Shown: positions 8,750-16,654 of the stretch, piece after piece
Numbering within the stretch: position 1 is the first letter of the stretch
Layout of the letters: every line of letters starts with the position of its first letter
Origin: Methyloceanibacter sp. wino2
GTDB taxonomy: Bacteria; Pseudomonadota; Alphaproteobacteria; Rhizobiales; Methyloligellaceae
Length of the DNA: 64,000 bases
Direction of reading: 5' to 3'
Assembly (NCBI RefSeq): GCF_003071365.1
Contig: NZ_CP028960.1
Coordinates: 2,772,501 to 2,836,500, forward strand
The notes under the pieces: generated by a model
The model's database searches: none
Told to the model about the DNA's origin: nothing
The model's input: only the letters and a program-made list of their open reading frames with translations
Made by a program: the position numbers and the translations under genes

Positions 8750-8950
8750 TCAATGCTCACGTGACTGCCGCGCATCGCGGATGGCCGCATCGTGATACGA
8801 GCCGCTCCCGTAGTCGACGTAGGCTACACCCATTGACGTCAGGAGATCATCGGCCGCGTGTGCGCCGTATTGGCTGCCACTCAGTCCCGAGCGGCCGCCT
8901 TTCGGAAACGGAATGACTTTCGCCGTCTCCTCATGTGCATTTGCCGTCAT
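8750..8950 (-). CDS. Small conserved-looking protein, 66 aa
   Basis: A 66-codon frame opens at the ATG at 8950, six to eight bases after a strong GGAGGACT ribosome site. Longer in-frame starts lack such a site. The product begins MTANAHEETAKVIPFPKGG, has a central stretch rich in Gly/Ser/Ala and ends with DARQSREH. The VIPFPKGG segment is common in short alphaproteobacterial proteins of unknown role. No membrane segment or signal peptide is seen. A plausible promoter (TTGTGC, 18 bp, TATATA) lies around 9015-9045 on the minus strand. It converges on the decarboxylase gene. Confidence 0.6.
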   Translation of the reverse strand: MTANAHEETAKVIPFPKGGRSGLSGSQYGAHAADDLLTSMGVAYVDYGSGSYHDAAIRDARQSREH

Positions 8951-9368
8951 ATAGTCCTCCATTGTCATGTGTGCGTTACCACTGAATCGGAGCAACGCAC
9001 CTGGAGTCACCTATATAGAAACGCAGCAGCCCCTTGCACAAAAAAATCGCGGGATGGCGTACATTTGAGCAGCAATTCTTCTGCTGCATTGCTCGGCAAG
9101 ATTGGGCTGCCTTCGGATTGACCAACCGCGCACAGATTGATCGCATATCGGGCGCGCGTTCACCGTTTTCCCTAAGCCGCTAAAATTGTTACGGAAAAAT
9201 GTACGTGCCTGCAGCGGGGTATGCTGACGAAGCTGGCCTTCTGCGCCCGGCCCGCCCGCTTTCTTCGCACTGGCACAAAAACTGCTTTCAGGAGGTATTG
9301 GCCGCCAGCCTCTCGCGGCCGAGGTGGGACTCATCCGTACAGTCGTTTAAAACCCAGAAGGACTCACA
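8951..9368. other. Gene-free region upstream of glnII
   Basis: These 418 bp separate the divergent small gene and glnII. They hold the minus-strand promoter candidate near 9015-9045 and the sigma-54-like promoter at 9271-9286. No NtrC-type palindrome that I can defend was found. Open frames here are short and without ribosome sites. Confidence 0.6.
9271..9286 (+). promoter_or_regulatory. Sigma-54 (-24/-12) promoter candidate for glnII
   Basis: TGGCAC, five A residues, then CTGCT match the sigma-54 consensus TGGCAC-N5-TTGCW at all invariant bases except one T. The GG and GC doublets are 12 bases apart as required. It lies 83 bp upstream of the glnII start. In rhizobia glnII is known to be under NtrC and sigma-54, which supports the call. 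Confidence 0.65.
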
Positions 9369-10400
9369 ATGACCAAGTTTAAGCTCGAGTACATTTGGCT
9401 CGACGGTTACGCGCCCGTGCCGAACCTGCGTGGCAAGACCCTCATCAAAGAGTACGATAGCTTTCCGAGCCTCGAAGACCTCCCCGATTGGGGTTTCGAT
9501 GGCAGCTCGACAATGCAGGCCGACGGCAGCAACTCCGACTGCGTTCTGAAGCCTATCCGCGTTTTCGCTGACCCGGCCCGCAAGAACGGCGCCTTGGTTC
9601 TCTGCGAAGTGATGAACCCAGACGGCACGCCGCACGTATCGAACAAGCGCGCGACCATCCTGGACGACGACGGTACGTGGTTCGGTTTCGAGCAGGAGTA
9701 TTTCTTCTACAAGGACGGCCGCCCGCTGGGCTTCCCGGAGCACGGCTACCCGGAGCCGCAAGGCAAATACTACACCGGCGTCGGCTTCAAGCAGGTCGGT
9801 TCGATCGCGCGTCAGATCGTGGAAGAGCATCTCGACATGTGCCTGGACTGCGGCATCAACCACGAAGGCATCAACGCCGAAGTGGCCAAGGGCCAGTGGG
9901 AGTTCCAGATCTTCGGCAAGGGCTCCAAGAAGGCGGCCGACGAAATGTGGATGGCCCGCTACCTGCTGGAGCGCCTGACCGAGAAGTATGGCGTCGACAT
10001 CGAGTATCACTGCAAACCGCTCGGCGACACCGACTGGAACGGCTCTGGCATGCACGCCAACTTCTCGACCGAGTACCTGCGCACTGTCGGCGGCCAGGAT
10101 TACTTCGAGGCGCTGATGAAGGCGTTCGAGGACAATCTGGAAGACCACATTGCGGTCTACGGTCCCGACAACCACATGCGTCTGACCGGCAAGCACGAGA
10201 CGGCGCCGTGGAACAAGTTCAGCTATGGCGTTGCCGACCGTGGTGCGTCCGTCCGCGTGCCGCACAGCTTCGTCAAGAACGGCTACAAGGGCTACCTGGA
10301 AGACCGTCGTCCGAACTCGCAAGGCGACCCCTACCAGATCGCCTCTCAGATTCTGAAGACGGTTGCTTCTGTTCCGACGGCCGCGAGCGCGGCTGCGTAG
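9369..10400 (+). CDS. glnII: Glutamine synthetase type II (eukaryotic-like GSII)
   Basis: The 343-aa length and motifs identify GSII, the short octameric or decameric form found in plants, animals and some rhizobia: KLEYIWLDGY at the start, WGFDGSSTMQA for the beta-grasp, FGFEQEYFF with the metal-binding glutamates, NAEVAKGQWEFQIF, and NGSGMHANFS with the catalytic region, ending in DRRPNSQGDPYQIASQIL. It joins ammonium to glutamate with ATP in the cytosol and in related bacteria is used under nitrogen limitation. The sigma-54-like promoter upstream fits such control. A strong terminator follows. It is a single-gene unit. Confidence 0.97.
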   Translation: MTKFKLEYIWLDGYAPVPNLRGKTLIKEYDSFPSLEDLPDWGFDGSSTMQADGSNSDCVLKPIRVFADPARKNGALVLCEVMNPDGTPHVSNKRATILDDDGTWFGFEQEYFFYKDGRPLGFPEHGYPEPQGKYYTGVGFKQVGSIARQIVEEHLDMCLDCGINHEGINAEVAKGQWEFQIFGKGSKKAADEMWMARYLLERLTEKYGVDIEYHCKPLGDTDWNGSGMHANFSTEYLRTVGGQDYFEALMKAFEDNLEDHIAVYGPDNHMRLTGKHETAPWNKFSYGVADRGASVRVPHSFVKNGYKGYLEDRRPNSQGDPYQIASQILKTVASVPTAASAAA

Positions 10401-10448
10401 GGATACGCGTCCCGTAAACGGCCCGGGCAATTCGCATCGGAAACTGCA

Positions 10449-10474
10449 AAGGGGAGCCCTTCGAGGCTCCCCTT
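10449..10474 (+). terminator. Rho-independent terminator of glnII
   Basis: AAGGGGAGCC pairs with GGCTCCCCTT around CTTCGA, followed by TT and C. It sits about 50 bp after the glnII stop. Confidence 0.85.
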
Positions 10475-10580
10475 TTCGCGGCCGATTTGCCACTTCCTTT
10501 CAGTCTCGTAACATGACTGGTCTGGTTCTGCAGGCTAAGCTTCCCACCGACTCATGACTGAATTGGGAGGGAACGCCGAA

Positions 10581-10976
10581 ATGGCAGATCGACTGCAAAC
10601 CGACTGGGCGCCGCGCATCTTGAGTATCGTGCGCATCGTTGCCGCGCTGATCTTCATGGAGCACGGCACGTCCAAGCTGCTCGGATTTCCGAGTGGCGGA
10701 TTCTCGCCGGAGGCATTTTCGTTGCCGTGGATTGCCGGCATTCTCGAGATCGTCGGTGGGGCGCTACTGGTGGTGGGTCTGTTCACGCGGCCGACCGCGT
10801 TCGTGCTGTCCGGCTTGATGGCCTTTGCCTATTGGTTGGCCCATGCGCCGAAGAGTGTTTATCCGCTGTTGAACGGCGGCGATGCGGCGATCCTGTTCTG
10901 CTTCATCTTTCTCTACATTGCCTTCGCAGGCGGCGGCCCCTGGAGCGTCGATGAGATGCTGAGGAAAAAGTCCTGA
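10581..10976 (+). CDS. DoxX family membrane protein
   Basis: The product (131 aa from the ATG at 10581, which follows a GGAGGGAACG ribosome site; an upstream ATG at 10554 adds nine residues) is a four-helix membrane protein of the DoxX/DoxD-like family. Typical marks are ALIFMEHGTSKLLGFP near the first helix, EIVGGALLVVGLFTRP in the second, AFAYWLAHAP in the third, and a last helix FLYIAFAGGGPWSVD. Family members are linked to quinone- or thiol-related redox processes, but a defined reaction is not known for this branch. It stands as a single gene. Confidence 0.85.
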   Translation: MADRLQTDWAPRILSIVRIVAALIFMEHGTSKLLGFPSGGFSPEAFSLPWIAGILEIVGGALLVVGLFTRPTAFVLSGLMAFAYWLAHAPKSVYPLLNGGDAAILFCFIFLYIAFAGGGPWSVDEMLRKKS

Positions 10977-11057
10977 GGACGGCGCCGTAGCGTAAACCGA
11001 TTATTAAGCAAGTCTCTAAACTCGCCGTTCATCGCCGCCGAATCACACTCGGTGGCG

Positions 11058-11321
11058 ATGAGCGTATGTCGGCATATCACGATGGCCGTCTTGGCTATCA
11101 CGGTGACTGGTCTGCTCGGAACCAACGCGGCCAAACAGGTCGCGCCCGGATCCAGCGCGGAGCAGTTCGACAACGCGTTCTGGATCAAGACGAAATTGCC
11201 GGATGATCTGTTGGCCGGACGGCTCAACGTGACGACTGTCTCCAAGTCCACGGCAGGAATTCCGCTTCCCACCAAACCGCGTCACCGCAAGAAGGCACGG
11301 ACCGCGCAGTTGCTGCGCTAG
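11058..11321 (+). CDS. Hypothetical exported protein, 87 aa
   Basis: A frame from ATG 11058 (GTG 11052 also possible) encodes a hydrophobic leader (TMAVLAITVTGLLGTNA) that looks like a signal peptide, a short polar middle and a basic end (KPRHRKKARTAQLLR). No family is recognised and no good ribosome site is visible, so the call is tentative. It lies 75 bp after the DoxX gene in the same direction and stops about 75 bp before a minus-strand terminator. Confidence 0.4.
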   Translation: MSVCRHITMAVLAITVTGLLGTNAAKQVAPGSSAEQFDNAFWIKTKLPDDLLAGRLNVTTVSKSTAGIPLPTKPRHRKKARTAQLLR

Positions 11322-11394
11322 GTCTGCCGGATATCTCCAGCCTGTTGTTTGAGAGCCGCTTGCCGTCCGTTGCGCGGACGATCACGCGTGGCGT

Positions 11395-11441
11395 GAAAAA
11401 AGCAGAACCCCCGGCCTGGGAGGGAAGACCGGGGGCTCTGC
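11395..11441 (-). terminator. Rho-independent terminator of the 33-aa gene
   Basis: A 15-bp GC-rich stem (GCAGAACCCCCGGCC against GACCGGGGGCTCTGC, two wobble pairs) with a 10-nt loop is followed on the minus strand by a run of six T. It sits 16 bp beyond the stop of the minus-strand small gene at 11457, which supports that gene being real. Confidence 0.85.
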
Positions 11442-11456
11442 GTCCGAACGCATCGC

Positions 11457-11558
11457 TTAGCGATCGAAATTCGTCTGGTAGGGGTTCGGGAAGCCGTCGG
11501 CCAGAACAGGTGCGCCGGTGGCCGCGAGCAGCGTCAGTGCGAGCATGATCGCCTTCAT
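11457..11558 (-). CDS. Tiny exported peptide, 33 aa
   Basis: The ATG at 11558 follows AAGGAGATACATC, an excellent ribosome site. The 33-residue product is mostly a signal peptide (KAIMLALTLLAATGAPVLA) with cleavage expected after VLA, which leaves a mature peptide of about 12 residues, DGFPNPYQTNFDR. A strong terminator follows directly. The function is unknown. The well-formed signals on both sides argue that it is expressed despite its size. Confidence 0.6.
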   Translation of the reverse strand: MKAIMLALTLLAATGAPVLADGFPNPYQTNFDR

Positions 11559-11748
11559 GATGTATCTCCTTGATCGATGGCCCGTTGCGGAATTGCTGTC
11601 GGGCTTGTCGTGGTCAAAAGGTAGATACGGGCGGACGGCATTACCAATCACGCTCAGTCAGAACGAAGTGCGCTGAACCTCGCGCAAGTTCACAGAGACG
11701 TGTCGGACAGTTTATTGGGGCGCTGTGCCAGCGCGTGCGGCGCGCGGC

Positions 11749-11844
11749 TCAGATGGTCGCGAAGAACACGGTGACCAAACCCACCGCGCCGGCCCATGCG
11801 GCGACCAGAACGACGCTGGTCGCGAGTAGTTTGAAGGAACTCAT
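11749..11844 (-). CDS. Small single-pass membrane protein, 31 aa
   Basis: An ATG at 11844 preceded by GAGGTGG opens a 31-codon frame ending in TGA. The product is a short polar start (MSSFK), then about 24 hydrophobic residues that would span the membrane once (LLATSVVLVAAWAGAVGLVT), and the end FFATI. Third codon positions are almost all G or C, as in real genes here. No family is known at this length. It lies about 190 bp upstream of the tiny exported peptide gene on the same strand. Confidence 0.5.
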   Translation of the reverse strand: MSSFKLLATSVVLVAAWAGAVGLVTVFFATI

Positions 11845-12149
11845 GTCGCCACCTCATGCTGCTGCCTTGGCCCCGCCTTCAAAGGGGGTGAGCGTGGAGC
11901 GCCCTGACGCTCCGCGCCCGATTGCCAAGGAGAGGCTTACGCTCGCCAGTTCAGGGCCTGACCTTGCGCAGAGTGCGCGCGGCCGCTTGAACCCGTCCTG
12001 AACCGGACGTGCAGGTGACGTTCATCTTTGGGGAGGGCAAAGACCGGTGCGCCGCTCACGGCGCGCGGAGGCGAAGGCGCGCTGTGCGCACCTTCGCTTA
12101 GGTGTTTGGATGCTTGGAGGCTAGCGGCGCACGTTTGCGCCAGCGTTCC
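11845..12149. other. Gene-free stretch
   Basis: About 305 bp between two minus-strand small genes. It holds several GC-rich inverted repeats, for example GGCGCA/TGCGCC near 12125-12142 just after the stop of the upstream gene, which may end its transcript. No convincing frame is seen. Confidence 0.5.
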
Positions 12150-12401
12150 CTACCAATAGTAGGCGCGGCGTGCGCGACGGCGCCAGCGGCGCTTGTAGGG
12201 GCGGGGGCCGTAGTAGCGTTGGCGGTAGTAAGGGCGCCGTGCGTAACGATAAGGCCGATAGTAGCGGGGTCCGATACCGACGCCGACTCTGACGCCGGGA
12301 GCTCTGACATAGACGCCCGCGTTTGCTTGTGTCGGTGCAAATGCGACGACGCCAACCACCAACGCGCAAGCCATGCCACAGGCCATCATGAATTTCGTCA
12401 T
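12150..12401 (-). CDS. Exported Tyr/Arg-rich basic protein, 83 aa
   Basis: The start at 12401 is chosen for the GAAGGAG ribosome site; a longer frame to 12536 has none. A signal peptide (KFMMACGMACALVVGVVAFAPTQANA) with cleavage after ANA is followed by GVYVRAPGVRVGVGIGP and then a tail of alternating Tyr, Arg and Pro (YYRPYRYARRPYYR). Such YR-rich small secreted proteins are frequent in Hyphomicrobiales and of unknown function. The strong positive charge suggests binding to envelope polymers or nucleic acid, which is inference. Confidence 0.65.
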   Translation of the reverse strand: MTKFMMACGMACALVVGVVAFAPTQANAGVYVRAPGVRVGVGIGPRYYRPYRYARRPYYRQRYYGPRPYKRRWRRRARRAYYW

Positions 12402-12512
12402 GGCGAACTCCTTCGACTTCAACTTCGATTTGATGTGCACACTCGCAGACAAATGCGGCAGCTGCCAGGCGAGAGCGGTCCGAAGCTTAACAAATGGGTG
12501 TGCGGCAAAGAG

Positions 12513-12544
12513 AGCCCGGCTTGCAGCGGGGTGCAAACCGGGCT
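12513..12544 (-). terminator. Terminator-like hairpin after the 80-aa gene
   Basis: AGCCCGGCTTGCA and TGCAAACCGGGCT form a 13-bp stem with one wobble and a 6-nt loop, followed on the minus strand by CTCTTT. It lies about 50 bp beyond the stop of the minus-strand gene at 12597. Confidence 0.65.
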
Positions 12545-12596
12545 TCGAGATCGGCGTCAGGGGGAACGCCGTCGGGGGAGGGAGATGGTCCTTTGC

Positions 12597-12839
12597 CTAA
12601 CGGCGTGTGACACGACGCATCGGGCCAATAGGCGTGTCGTCGCCGTAGCGGTGTTCCAGATAACGGTCCAGCTTCTTCAGGCCGCGGCGCGCTTCGTGCA
12701 CGAGCACTTGCTCGAGAGAGGGCGGGGCGTAGTCGTAGCAGACGGGGTCTTCGCCGCAGTCTCCGGCATAGGCGGCGCCTGTGAACAGAAGCGGTGCGGC
12801 GACGGCGGCGAGCGCGGCGGTTTTGGTGAAAACGGTCAT
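12597..12839 (-). CDS. Small exported protein with paired Cys, 80 aa
   Basis: ATG 12839 follows GAGGAGATTAG; longer frames to 13037 overlap the ABC gene and lack a ribosome site. The product has a signal peptide (TVFTKTAALAAVAAPLLFTG, cleavage near AYA), then GDCGEDPVCYDY with two cysteines six residues apart, a helical middle (LEQVLVHEARRGLKKLDRYLEHR) and a basic end. It looks like a periplasmic protein of unknown function. Its own hairpin terminator follows. Confidence 0.6.
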   Translation of the reverse strand: MTVFTKTAALAAVAAPLLFTGAAYAGDCGEDPVCYDYAPPSLEQVLVHEARRGLKKLDRYLEHRYGDDTPIGPMRRVTRR

Positions 12840-12945
12840 CTCTAATCTCCTCATCGAAGGGGGTGGTGGTCGGGGTCGCTGTTGCGTGTTCGTCGATGAG
12901 GTGAAGGTAGTCGGAGGCGCTTGGCGTCTCGATAGGGTGGATCCC

Positions 12946-13608
12946 CTATATGGCGGAGGGTGAGGTGAGCTTCCCGTCCGCAAGCCGGACCGTGCGCGAT
13001 GCAATGCGCTCGCGGAACTGCGCGTCATGCGACACAACGATCATCGCCTGCGGAAGCGTGCGCAATATCTCGGTCAGCCTGGCCTCGTTGTCTTCGTCGA
13101 GGGCGTTGGTCGGCTCGTCGAGAAGAAGAACCTCCGGTTCCATGGCCAGAACGGTGGCGAGCGTGACCAGGCGCTTCTCGCCGCCCGAGAGCTTGTGGGT
13201 CACGCGGTCCTTGAACCGGGCGAGATCCAATTCCGCCAGCACGCGATCGACGATGGCCATGGCTTCCTCGCGGGTCTTGCCCAGGTTGAGGGGGCCGAAA
13301 GCCACATCCTCGGCCACGGTCGGGCAGAACAGTTGATCGTCGGGATCCTGGAACACCAGCCCGGCAAGGCGCCGTACCTCGAGGAAGTCATCTTCGGCGC
13401 GGCGTTCCTGGCCGAAGGCCATGACGCGCCCGCGGCTGGGCCGCAGCAGGCCGACGATGAGACGCAAGAGCGTGCTCTTGCCGGACCCGTTGTGCCCGAC
13501 GACGCACAGACGCTCTTTGCTGCCGAGCCGGATGTCTGCGCCATTGAGCACGGGCGGGTAGCCCGGATAGGCGAAATGAATGTCGGTAAGCTCGATCAGG
13601 GATGACAT
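12946..13608 (-). CDS. cbiO: Energy-coupling-factor ABC ATPase, CbiO/NikO type
   Basis: The 220-aa product has a Walker A GHNGSGKST (about residue 36), Q-loop FQDPDDQLF, signature LSGGEKR, Walker B VLLLDEPTNALD and the switch histidine in VVSHD. The QDPDDQLF and FGPLNLG segments are characteristic of ECF-type ATPases of metal transporters. It powers the CbiMQ membrane complex in the cytoplasmic membrane. It is the last gene of a five-gene minus-strand operon that begins behind a cobalamin riboswitch, so cobalt is the likely cargo, with nickel the alternative. Confidence 0.92.
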   Translation of the reverse strand: MSSLIELTDIHFAYPGYPPVLNGADIRLGSKERLCVVGHNGSGKSTLLRLIVGLLRPSRGRVMAFGQERRAEDDFLEVRRLAGLVFQDPDDQLFCPTVAEDVAFGPLNLGKTREEAMAIVDRVLAELDLARFKDRVTHKLSGGEKRLVTLATVLAMEPEVLLLDEPTNALDEDNEARLTEILRTLPQAMIVVSHDAQFRERIASRTVRLADGKLTSPSAI

Positions 13609-13624
13609 CTGCGACCCCGCCGCC

Positions 13625-14410
13625 TCAGATCAGAAACTGGAGCGCGACGAGCGCTGCCAGGATGCCGCCGAAGGCGAACGCGAAGCCGACATCCGATCGC
13701 CCATAGGCGAGGTCGCCCGATAACGGTATGCGCCCGGAGAACCCCCGGCACTTCATGGCGCCGAGAATCCGTTCCGACCGCTCCACCGCCCGGACGAGCA
13801 TCATGCCGATCAAGTAACCCAGAGATTGGTAGGTGTGCCTGTTGTTTCCGGGGCGGAACCCGCGCGCCTTCATGGCGATACGCAGACGCAGATACTCTTG
13901 TTGAAGCACGTCGACATACCGGACCATGAACATGAGCAGGTAGACGAGTCCCTCGGGCATTTTCAGGCGGTAGAGAGCCTGTCCCAATTTGGCGGGCTCC
14001 ATGGAACCGACAAGCGCCATCAGCGTCAGAATGATCGCATTGGCTTTCAAGCCGATCTCGATCGCCTGCCGCAACCCTTGCCATGTCGCTGGCCAACCGA
14101 AGACCGTGAACATGGCGTCGCCCGGCACGGTGAACGGCAAGAGCAGGAGCATGAAGATGATGAAGCCATCCATCGTGACCATGCGCTTCAGGGTCGCGCG
14201 CGGCGGCAACCGGGCCATGAACATCAGCGCCAGGGAGACGACGAGGGCGCCGGCCAGGATCCGGAGGTCATGAAGGCTGACCACGACGATGGCGAACGCC
14301 ACCGCCGCTAGAATCCGGGCCCTTGGATCGATCTCGCTAATATAGGTCTTGGCCGTGGCTGCGCCGGTGTCCAGCAGCGACGGCCGTCCGGCCTTGACCA
14401 CATGTCCCAC
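13625..14410 (-). CDS. cbiQ: ECF transporter transmembrane protein CbiQ
   Basis: The 261-aa protein is the T component of the group I energy-coupling-factor transporter. It has several membrane helices in the first half (AAVAFAIVVVSL, LAGALVVSLALMFM, GFIIFMLLLLPFTV) and the two cytoplasmic coupling motifs near the C-terminal half, MKARGFRP and MKCRGFSGR (the A-R-G signature), which bind the ATPases. A final helix ends LVALQFLI. It sits between the accessory protein and the ATPase genes with gaps of 4 and 16 bp, so it is translated from the same transcript. Confidence 0.9.
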   Translation of the reverse strand: MGHVVKAGRPSLLDTGAATAKTYISEIDPRARILAAVAFAIVVVSLHDLRILAGALVVSLALMFMARLPPRATLKRMVTMDGFIIFMLLLLPFTVPGDAMFTVFGWPATWQGLRQAIEIGLKANAIILTLMALVGSMEPAKLGQALYRLKMPEGLVYLLMFMVRYVDVLQQEYLRLRIAMKARGFRPGNNRHTYQSLGYLIGMMLVRAVERSERILGAMKCRGFSGRIPLSGDLAYGRSDVGFAFAFGGILAALVALQFLI

Positions 14411-14414
14411 GCCC

Positions 14415-15020
14415 TCAGGCCCCCGTCATTTTGCGGCGCGCGGCGATGTAGAATCCGAGCCCGAACAGGCCGAAAATATAGCCGATGCCGCCGAGAACGT
14501 TCTGAATGTCGTTCTTCTCCTTATACGCATCGATGTCGCGGCGAAGCGGTATGATCTGCTTTTGCACGGCCTTCGTGATCAACTTCAACTGTGCTTGCGT
14601 CACGGTCTCGTCGGCCGCGCCCTCTTGAGCGGAGGACGCTGAGTCAGTCTTGGTCTCAGTTGCCGTCGCTGTATCCGCTGCGACGGGCTCGGCGCCGGCT
14701 ATGTCCGGTAGTTCTTCGGCTTCCATGCGGACAGTGGCGACGTGTCCGGAGCCGAGATTGGACTTGAATAAGTGCGCAACGGGCTTGGTCGGACGGAAGG
14801 TGAAGAAGCCTTCCTCGTCCGTCTTGGTTTCGCCGAGCTTGTTGCCGTCCTCGTCGAAGACCTCGACAAGCTCATTGGGCGCCATATCGCCGTTGGAGAA
14901 GCCGATCTCGCCCTCGATCACGTCGCCGCTGGCATAGACCGAAGCGATGACCTTATGCGCAAGCGCGGAGTGAACCGGCATCAGGATAAGTAGAATGAGC
15001 GCAAGGCGAAGGGACCTCAT
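14415..15020 (-). CDS. NikL/CbiL-like accessory protein of metal ECF transporter
   Basis: The 201-aa protein has a signal peptide ending SALA with a mature N-terminus beginning HKV, a beta-sandwich carboxypeptidase-like domain (EVFDEDGNKLGETKTDEEG, FFTFRP), an Ala/Thr/Glu-rich spacer, and one C-terminal membrane helix (GGIGYIFGLFGLGFYIAA) before a basic end. This is the build of NikL/CbiL proteins, which replace NikN in some nickel or cobalt uptake systems. A free N-terminal histidine after cleavage could bind the metal, as the MH start of CbiM does. Its start overlaps the stop of cbiM by 4 bp. Confidence 0.82.
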   Translation of the reverse strand: MRSLRLALILLILMPVHSALAHKVIASVYASGDVIEGEIGFSNGDMAPNELVEVFDEDGNKLGETKTDEEGFFTFRPTKPVAHLFKSNLGSGHVATVRMEAEELPDIAGAEPVAADTATATETKTDSASSAQEGAADETVTQAQLKLITKAVQKQIIPLRRDIDAYKEKNDIQNVLGGIGYIFGLFGLGFYIAARRKMTGA

Positions 15021-15649
15021 GACGAAACTCCTTCCGATGGGGACACCGTGAAGCCCTCGAACAGTTCGGGCTTTACCTTTCGTGCAAGGTAGATGGCCGC
15101 GGCTGTGATCAGTGCCTCGATGATCATGATGGGGATGTGCGCGAAGAATGTGAGCTTGGCCGCCGCCAGGAATTCATCCCCCGTCAGCGCCAATGAGAGA
15201 GCCACACAGCCCGTCGTCAAGGCAATCGCAAGGCCCCCGCCGATACCTCCCCAGATTGCGGCGACGGTGGGAGAGCCCGACGCGATACCCCGGCGGCAGA
15301 TGTAGTAGACGAGCACCGCCGGCAGGGCGATGTTGACCGTGTTGACGCCCAGCACAGTCAGCCCGCCGAACCCGAAGAAAACGGCTTGCAAGAGCAGGGC
15401 GACGAAAAGGGCCGGAAAGGCGGCCCAGCCGAGCACCAACCCGGCCAGACCGTTCATGATCAGATGGACGCTGGAGGGTCCGATTGGCACATGAACCAGG
15501 GACGCCACGAAAAACGTTGCGCTTAGAACGCCCGCGGCGGGCATCTTCTCCGCCGGCAGCGATTTCAGGCCCAACGCAATACCGCCGGCGGCGAGAACCG
15601 CGCCGCCGATCAGGACTTCATTCGATAGAGCACCGTCGACAATGTGCAT
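15017..15649 (-). CDS. cbiM: CbiM/NikM substrate-binding membrane protein
   Basis: The 210-aa S component begins MHIVDGAL. The conserved Met-His start threads into the membrane and provides the square-planar metal site in this family. Further marks are HVPIGPSSVHLIMNGLAGLVLGW with histidines on adjacent helices, and ending KVKPELFEG. Six to seven membrane helices are predicted. It captures Co2+ or Ni2+ and works with CbiQ and CbiO. Position behind a B12 riboswitch favours cobalt. It follows the periplasmic accessory gene by 25 bp. Confidence 0.92.
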   Translation of the reverse strand: MHIVDGALSNEVLIGGAVLAAGGIALGLKSLPAEKMPAAGVLSATFFVASLVHVPIGPSSVHLIMNGLAGLVLGWAAFPALFVALLLQAVFFGFGGLTVLGVNTVNIALPAVLVYYICRRGIASGSPTVAAIWGGIGGGLAIALTTGCVALSLALTGDEFLAAAKLTFFAHIPIMIIEALITAAAIYLARKVKPELFEGFTVSPSEGVSS

Positions 15650-15674
15650 CTTTCCCTCCAGGTCCTAGGCTGGC

Positions 15675-16472
15675 TTATTTCACGTCGAAAGCGCGGACCC
15701 AGATGACCGCGTCTTGGGAAAGCTCCTTGCCCTCATGCTCCTTGGTGTTGCCGGAGCCGAGCGCGGCAAAGCCCCAGAAGCCCGCCTTTGGAATGCCGAA
15801 TGTGAAGTAGCCGTTGTCATCGCTGACGGCGACGAGCGCGCCGCCCGGCATCGGCGAAGCAGTTGGATCTTTCGGCTTGTTCTCGTCCATGGACGGCTCG
15901 GCCGCCATGTACTCGACCTCGATCTCCACGCCGGGTACGGGCTTGCCGTCGGCCATCACCCGGCCGGTGAAGGTCGAACCGGCCACGATGTTGGTGGGCT
16001 TGTTGAGGGGAATGATCTCCGTGGGGAGGCCCTGCGGCTCCATCCAATCCGTCGGGACCTCATTCAGGTTGAGATAGCTCTTCGCGATCTGCTGGATGTA
16101 GATGTCCTCGCTCTCCTCGTAATAGGGAGAGGGAACAGCGACGAGGACATAGTCGCCCGATCGCTTGAGCGGCACGGAGGCATCGTAAGCCGTGGCAGTG
16201 TTCTCCGCGCCCTCGAACGTGATCTGCTTCAGCGTGTCCTTGAGGTCGATCTTCTTGCCGCGGTTGACGGCGTAGAAGTCGATCACTTCGCCCATATCCA
16301 TCACGTGGCCGTTCTCGAAAGGATGCCAGAAGATCAGCTTGACCGGCACGTCTCCCGCCTTGGTCAGATTGACCTCCGGCGTATAGACGAGCTGGAAATG
16401 GGCGGCCGCGGCGAGCGGCGCGAGAAGCGCGGCAGCACCGATTGCAGCGGATAGTCCGTTACGAAGTTTCAT
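15675..16472 (-). CDS. DUF4198 periplasmic metal-uptake accessory protein (NikK-like)
   Basis: The start at 16472 is preceded by GGGAGAG. A signal peptide ends in AAAA and the mature protein begins HFQLVYTPE, again with a leading histidine. The 265-aa product has two beta domains: an N-terminal DUF4198 part with FWHPFENGHVMDMG, rich in His, and a C-terminal CNA-B-like part with GRVMADGKPVPGVEIEVEY and DDNGYFTFGIPKAGFWGFA. It matches NikK, the periplasmic helper of NikKMLQO systems. It is the first gene after the riboswitch and leads the operon of the accessory protein, CbiM, NikL-like, CbiQ and CbiO. Confidence 0.85.
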   Translation of the reverse strand: MKLRNGLSAAIGAAALLAPLAAAAHFQLVYTPEVNLTKAGDVPVKLIFWHPFENGHVMDMGEVIDFYAVNRGKKIDLKDTLKQITFEGAENTATAYDASVPLKRSGDYVLVAVPSPYYEESEDIYIQQIAKSYLNLNEVPTDWMEPQGLPTEIIPLNKPTNIVAGSTFTGRVMADGKPVPGVEIEVEYMAAEPSMDENKPKDPTASPMPGGALVAVSDDNGYFTFGIPKAGFWGFAALGSGNTKEHEGKELSQDAVIWVRAFDVK

Positions 16473-16630
16473 AGGTCGTCTCTCCCAAGCGGCCCGTGCG
16501 GGACGAACCGCATCGGGCATGAGGAAAGGACGATCGGGGAAGTGGCGGTAAGATGAGCGGGAACGGAAGATAGGCCACCGGACACCCACTCAACCGCCAG
16601 ACGCTCACCCCGGCGTCCGGTTTCGGTTAA

Positions 16631-16653
16631 GGCACCGGGCAAAAGCCGGTGCC
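16631..16653 (-). promoter_or_regulatory. Hairpin downstream of the riboswitch, possible expression platform
   Basis: GGCACCGG and CCGGTGCC form a strong 8-bp stem just after the riboswitch aptamer on the minus strand. No T run follows (TTAACC), so termination or an anti-antiterminator role is uncertain. A second inverted repeat (CCGGAC/GTCCGG, 16577-16620) lies further on, before the first gene. Confidence 0.45.
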
Positions 16654-16654
16654 G

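Noticed and set aside
9288-10493. 401-codon frame antisense to glnII
   Set aside because: Mirror frame of a highly conserved gene; no domain.
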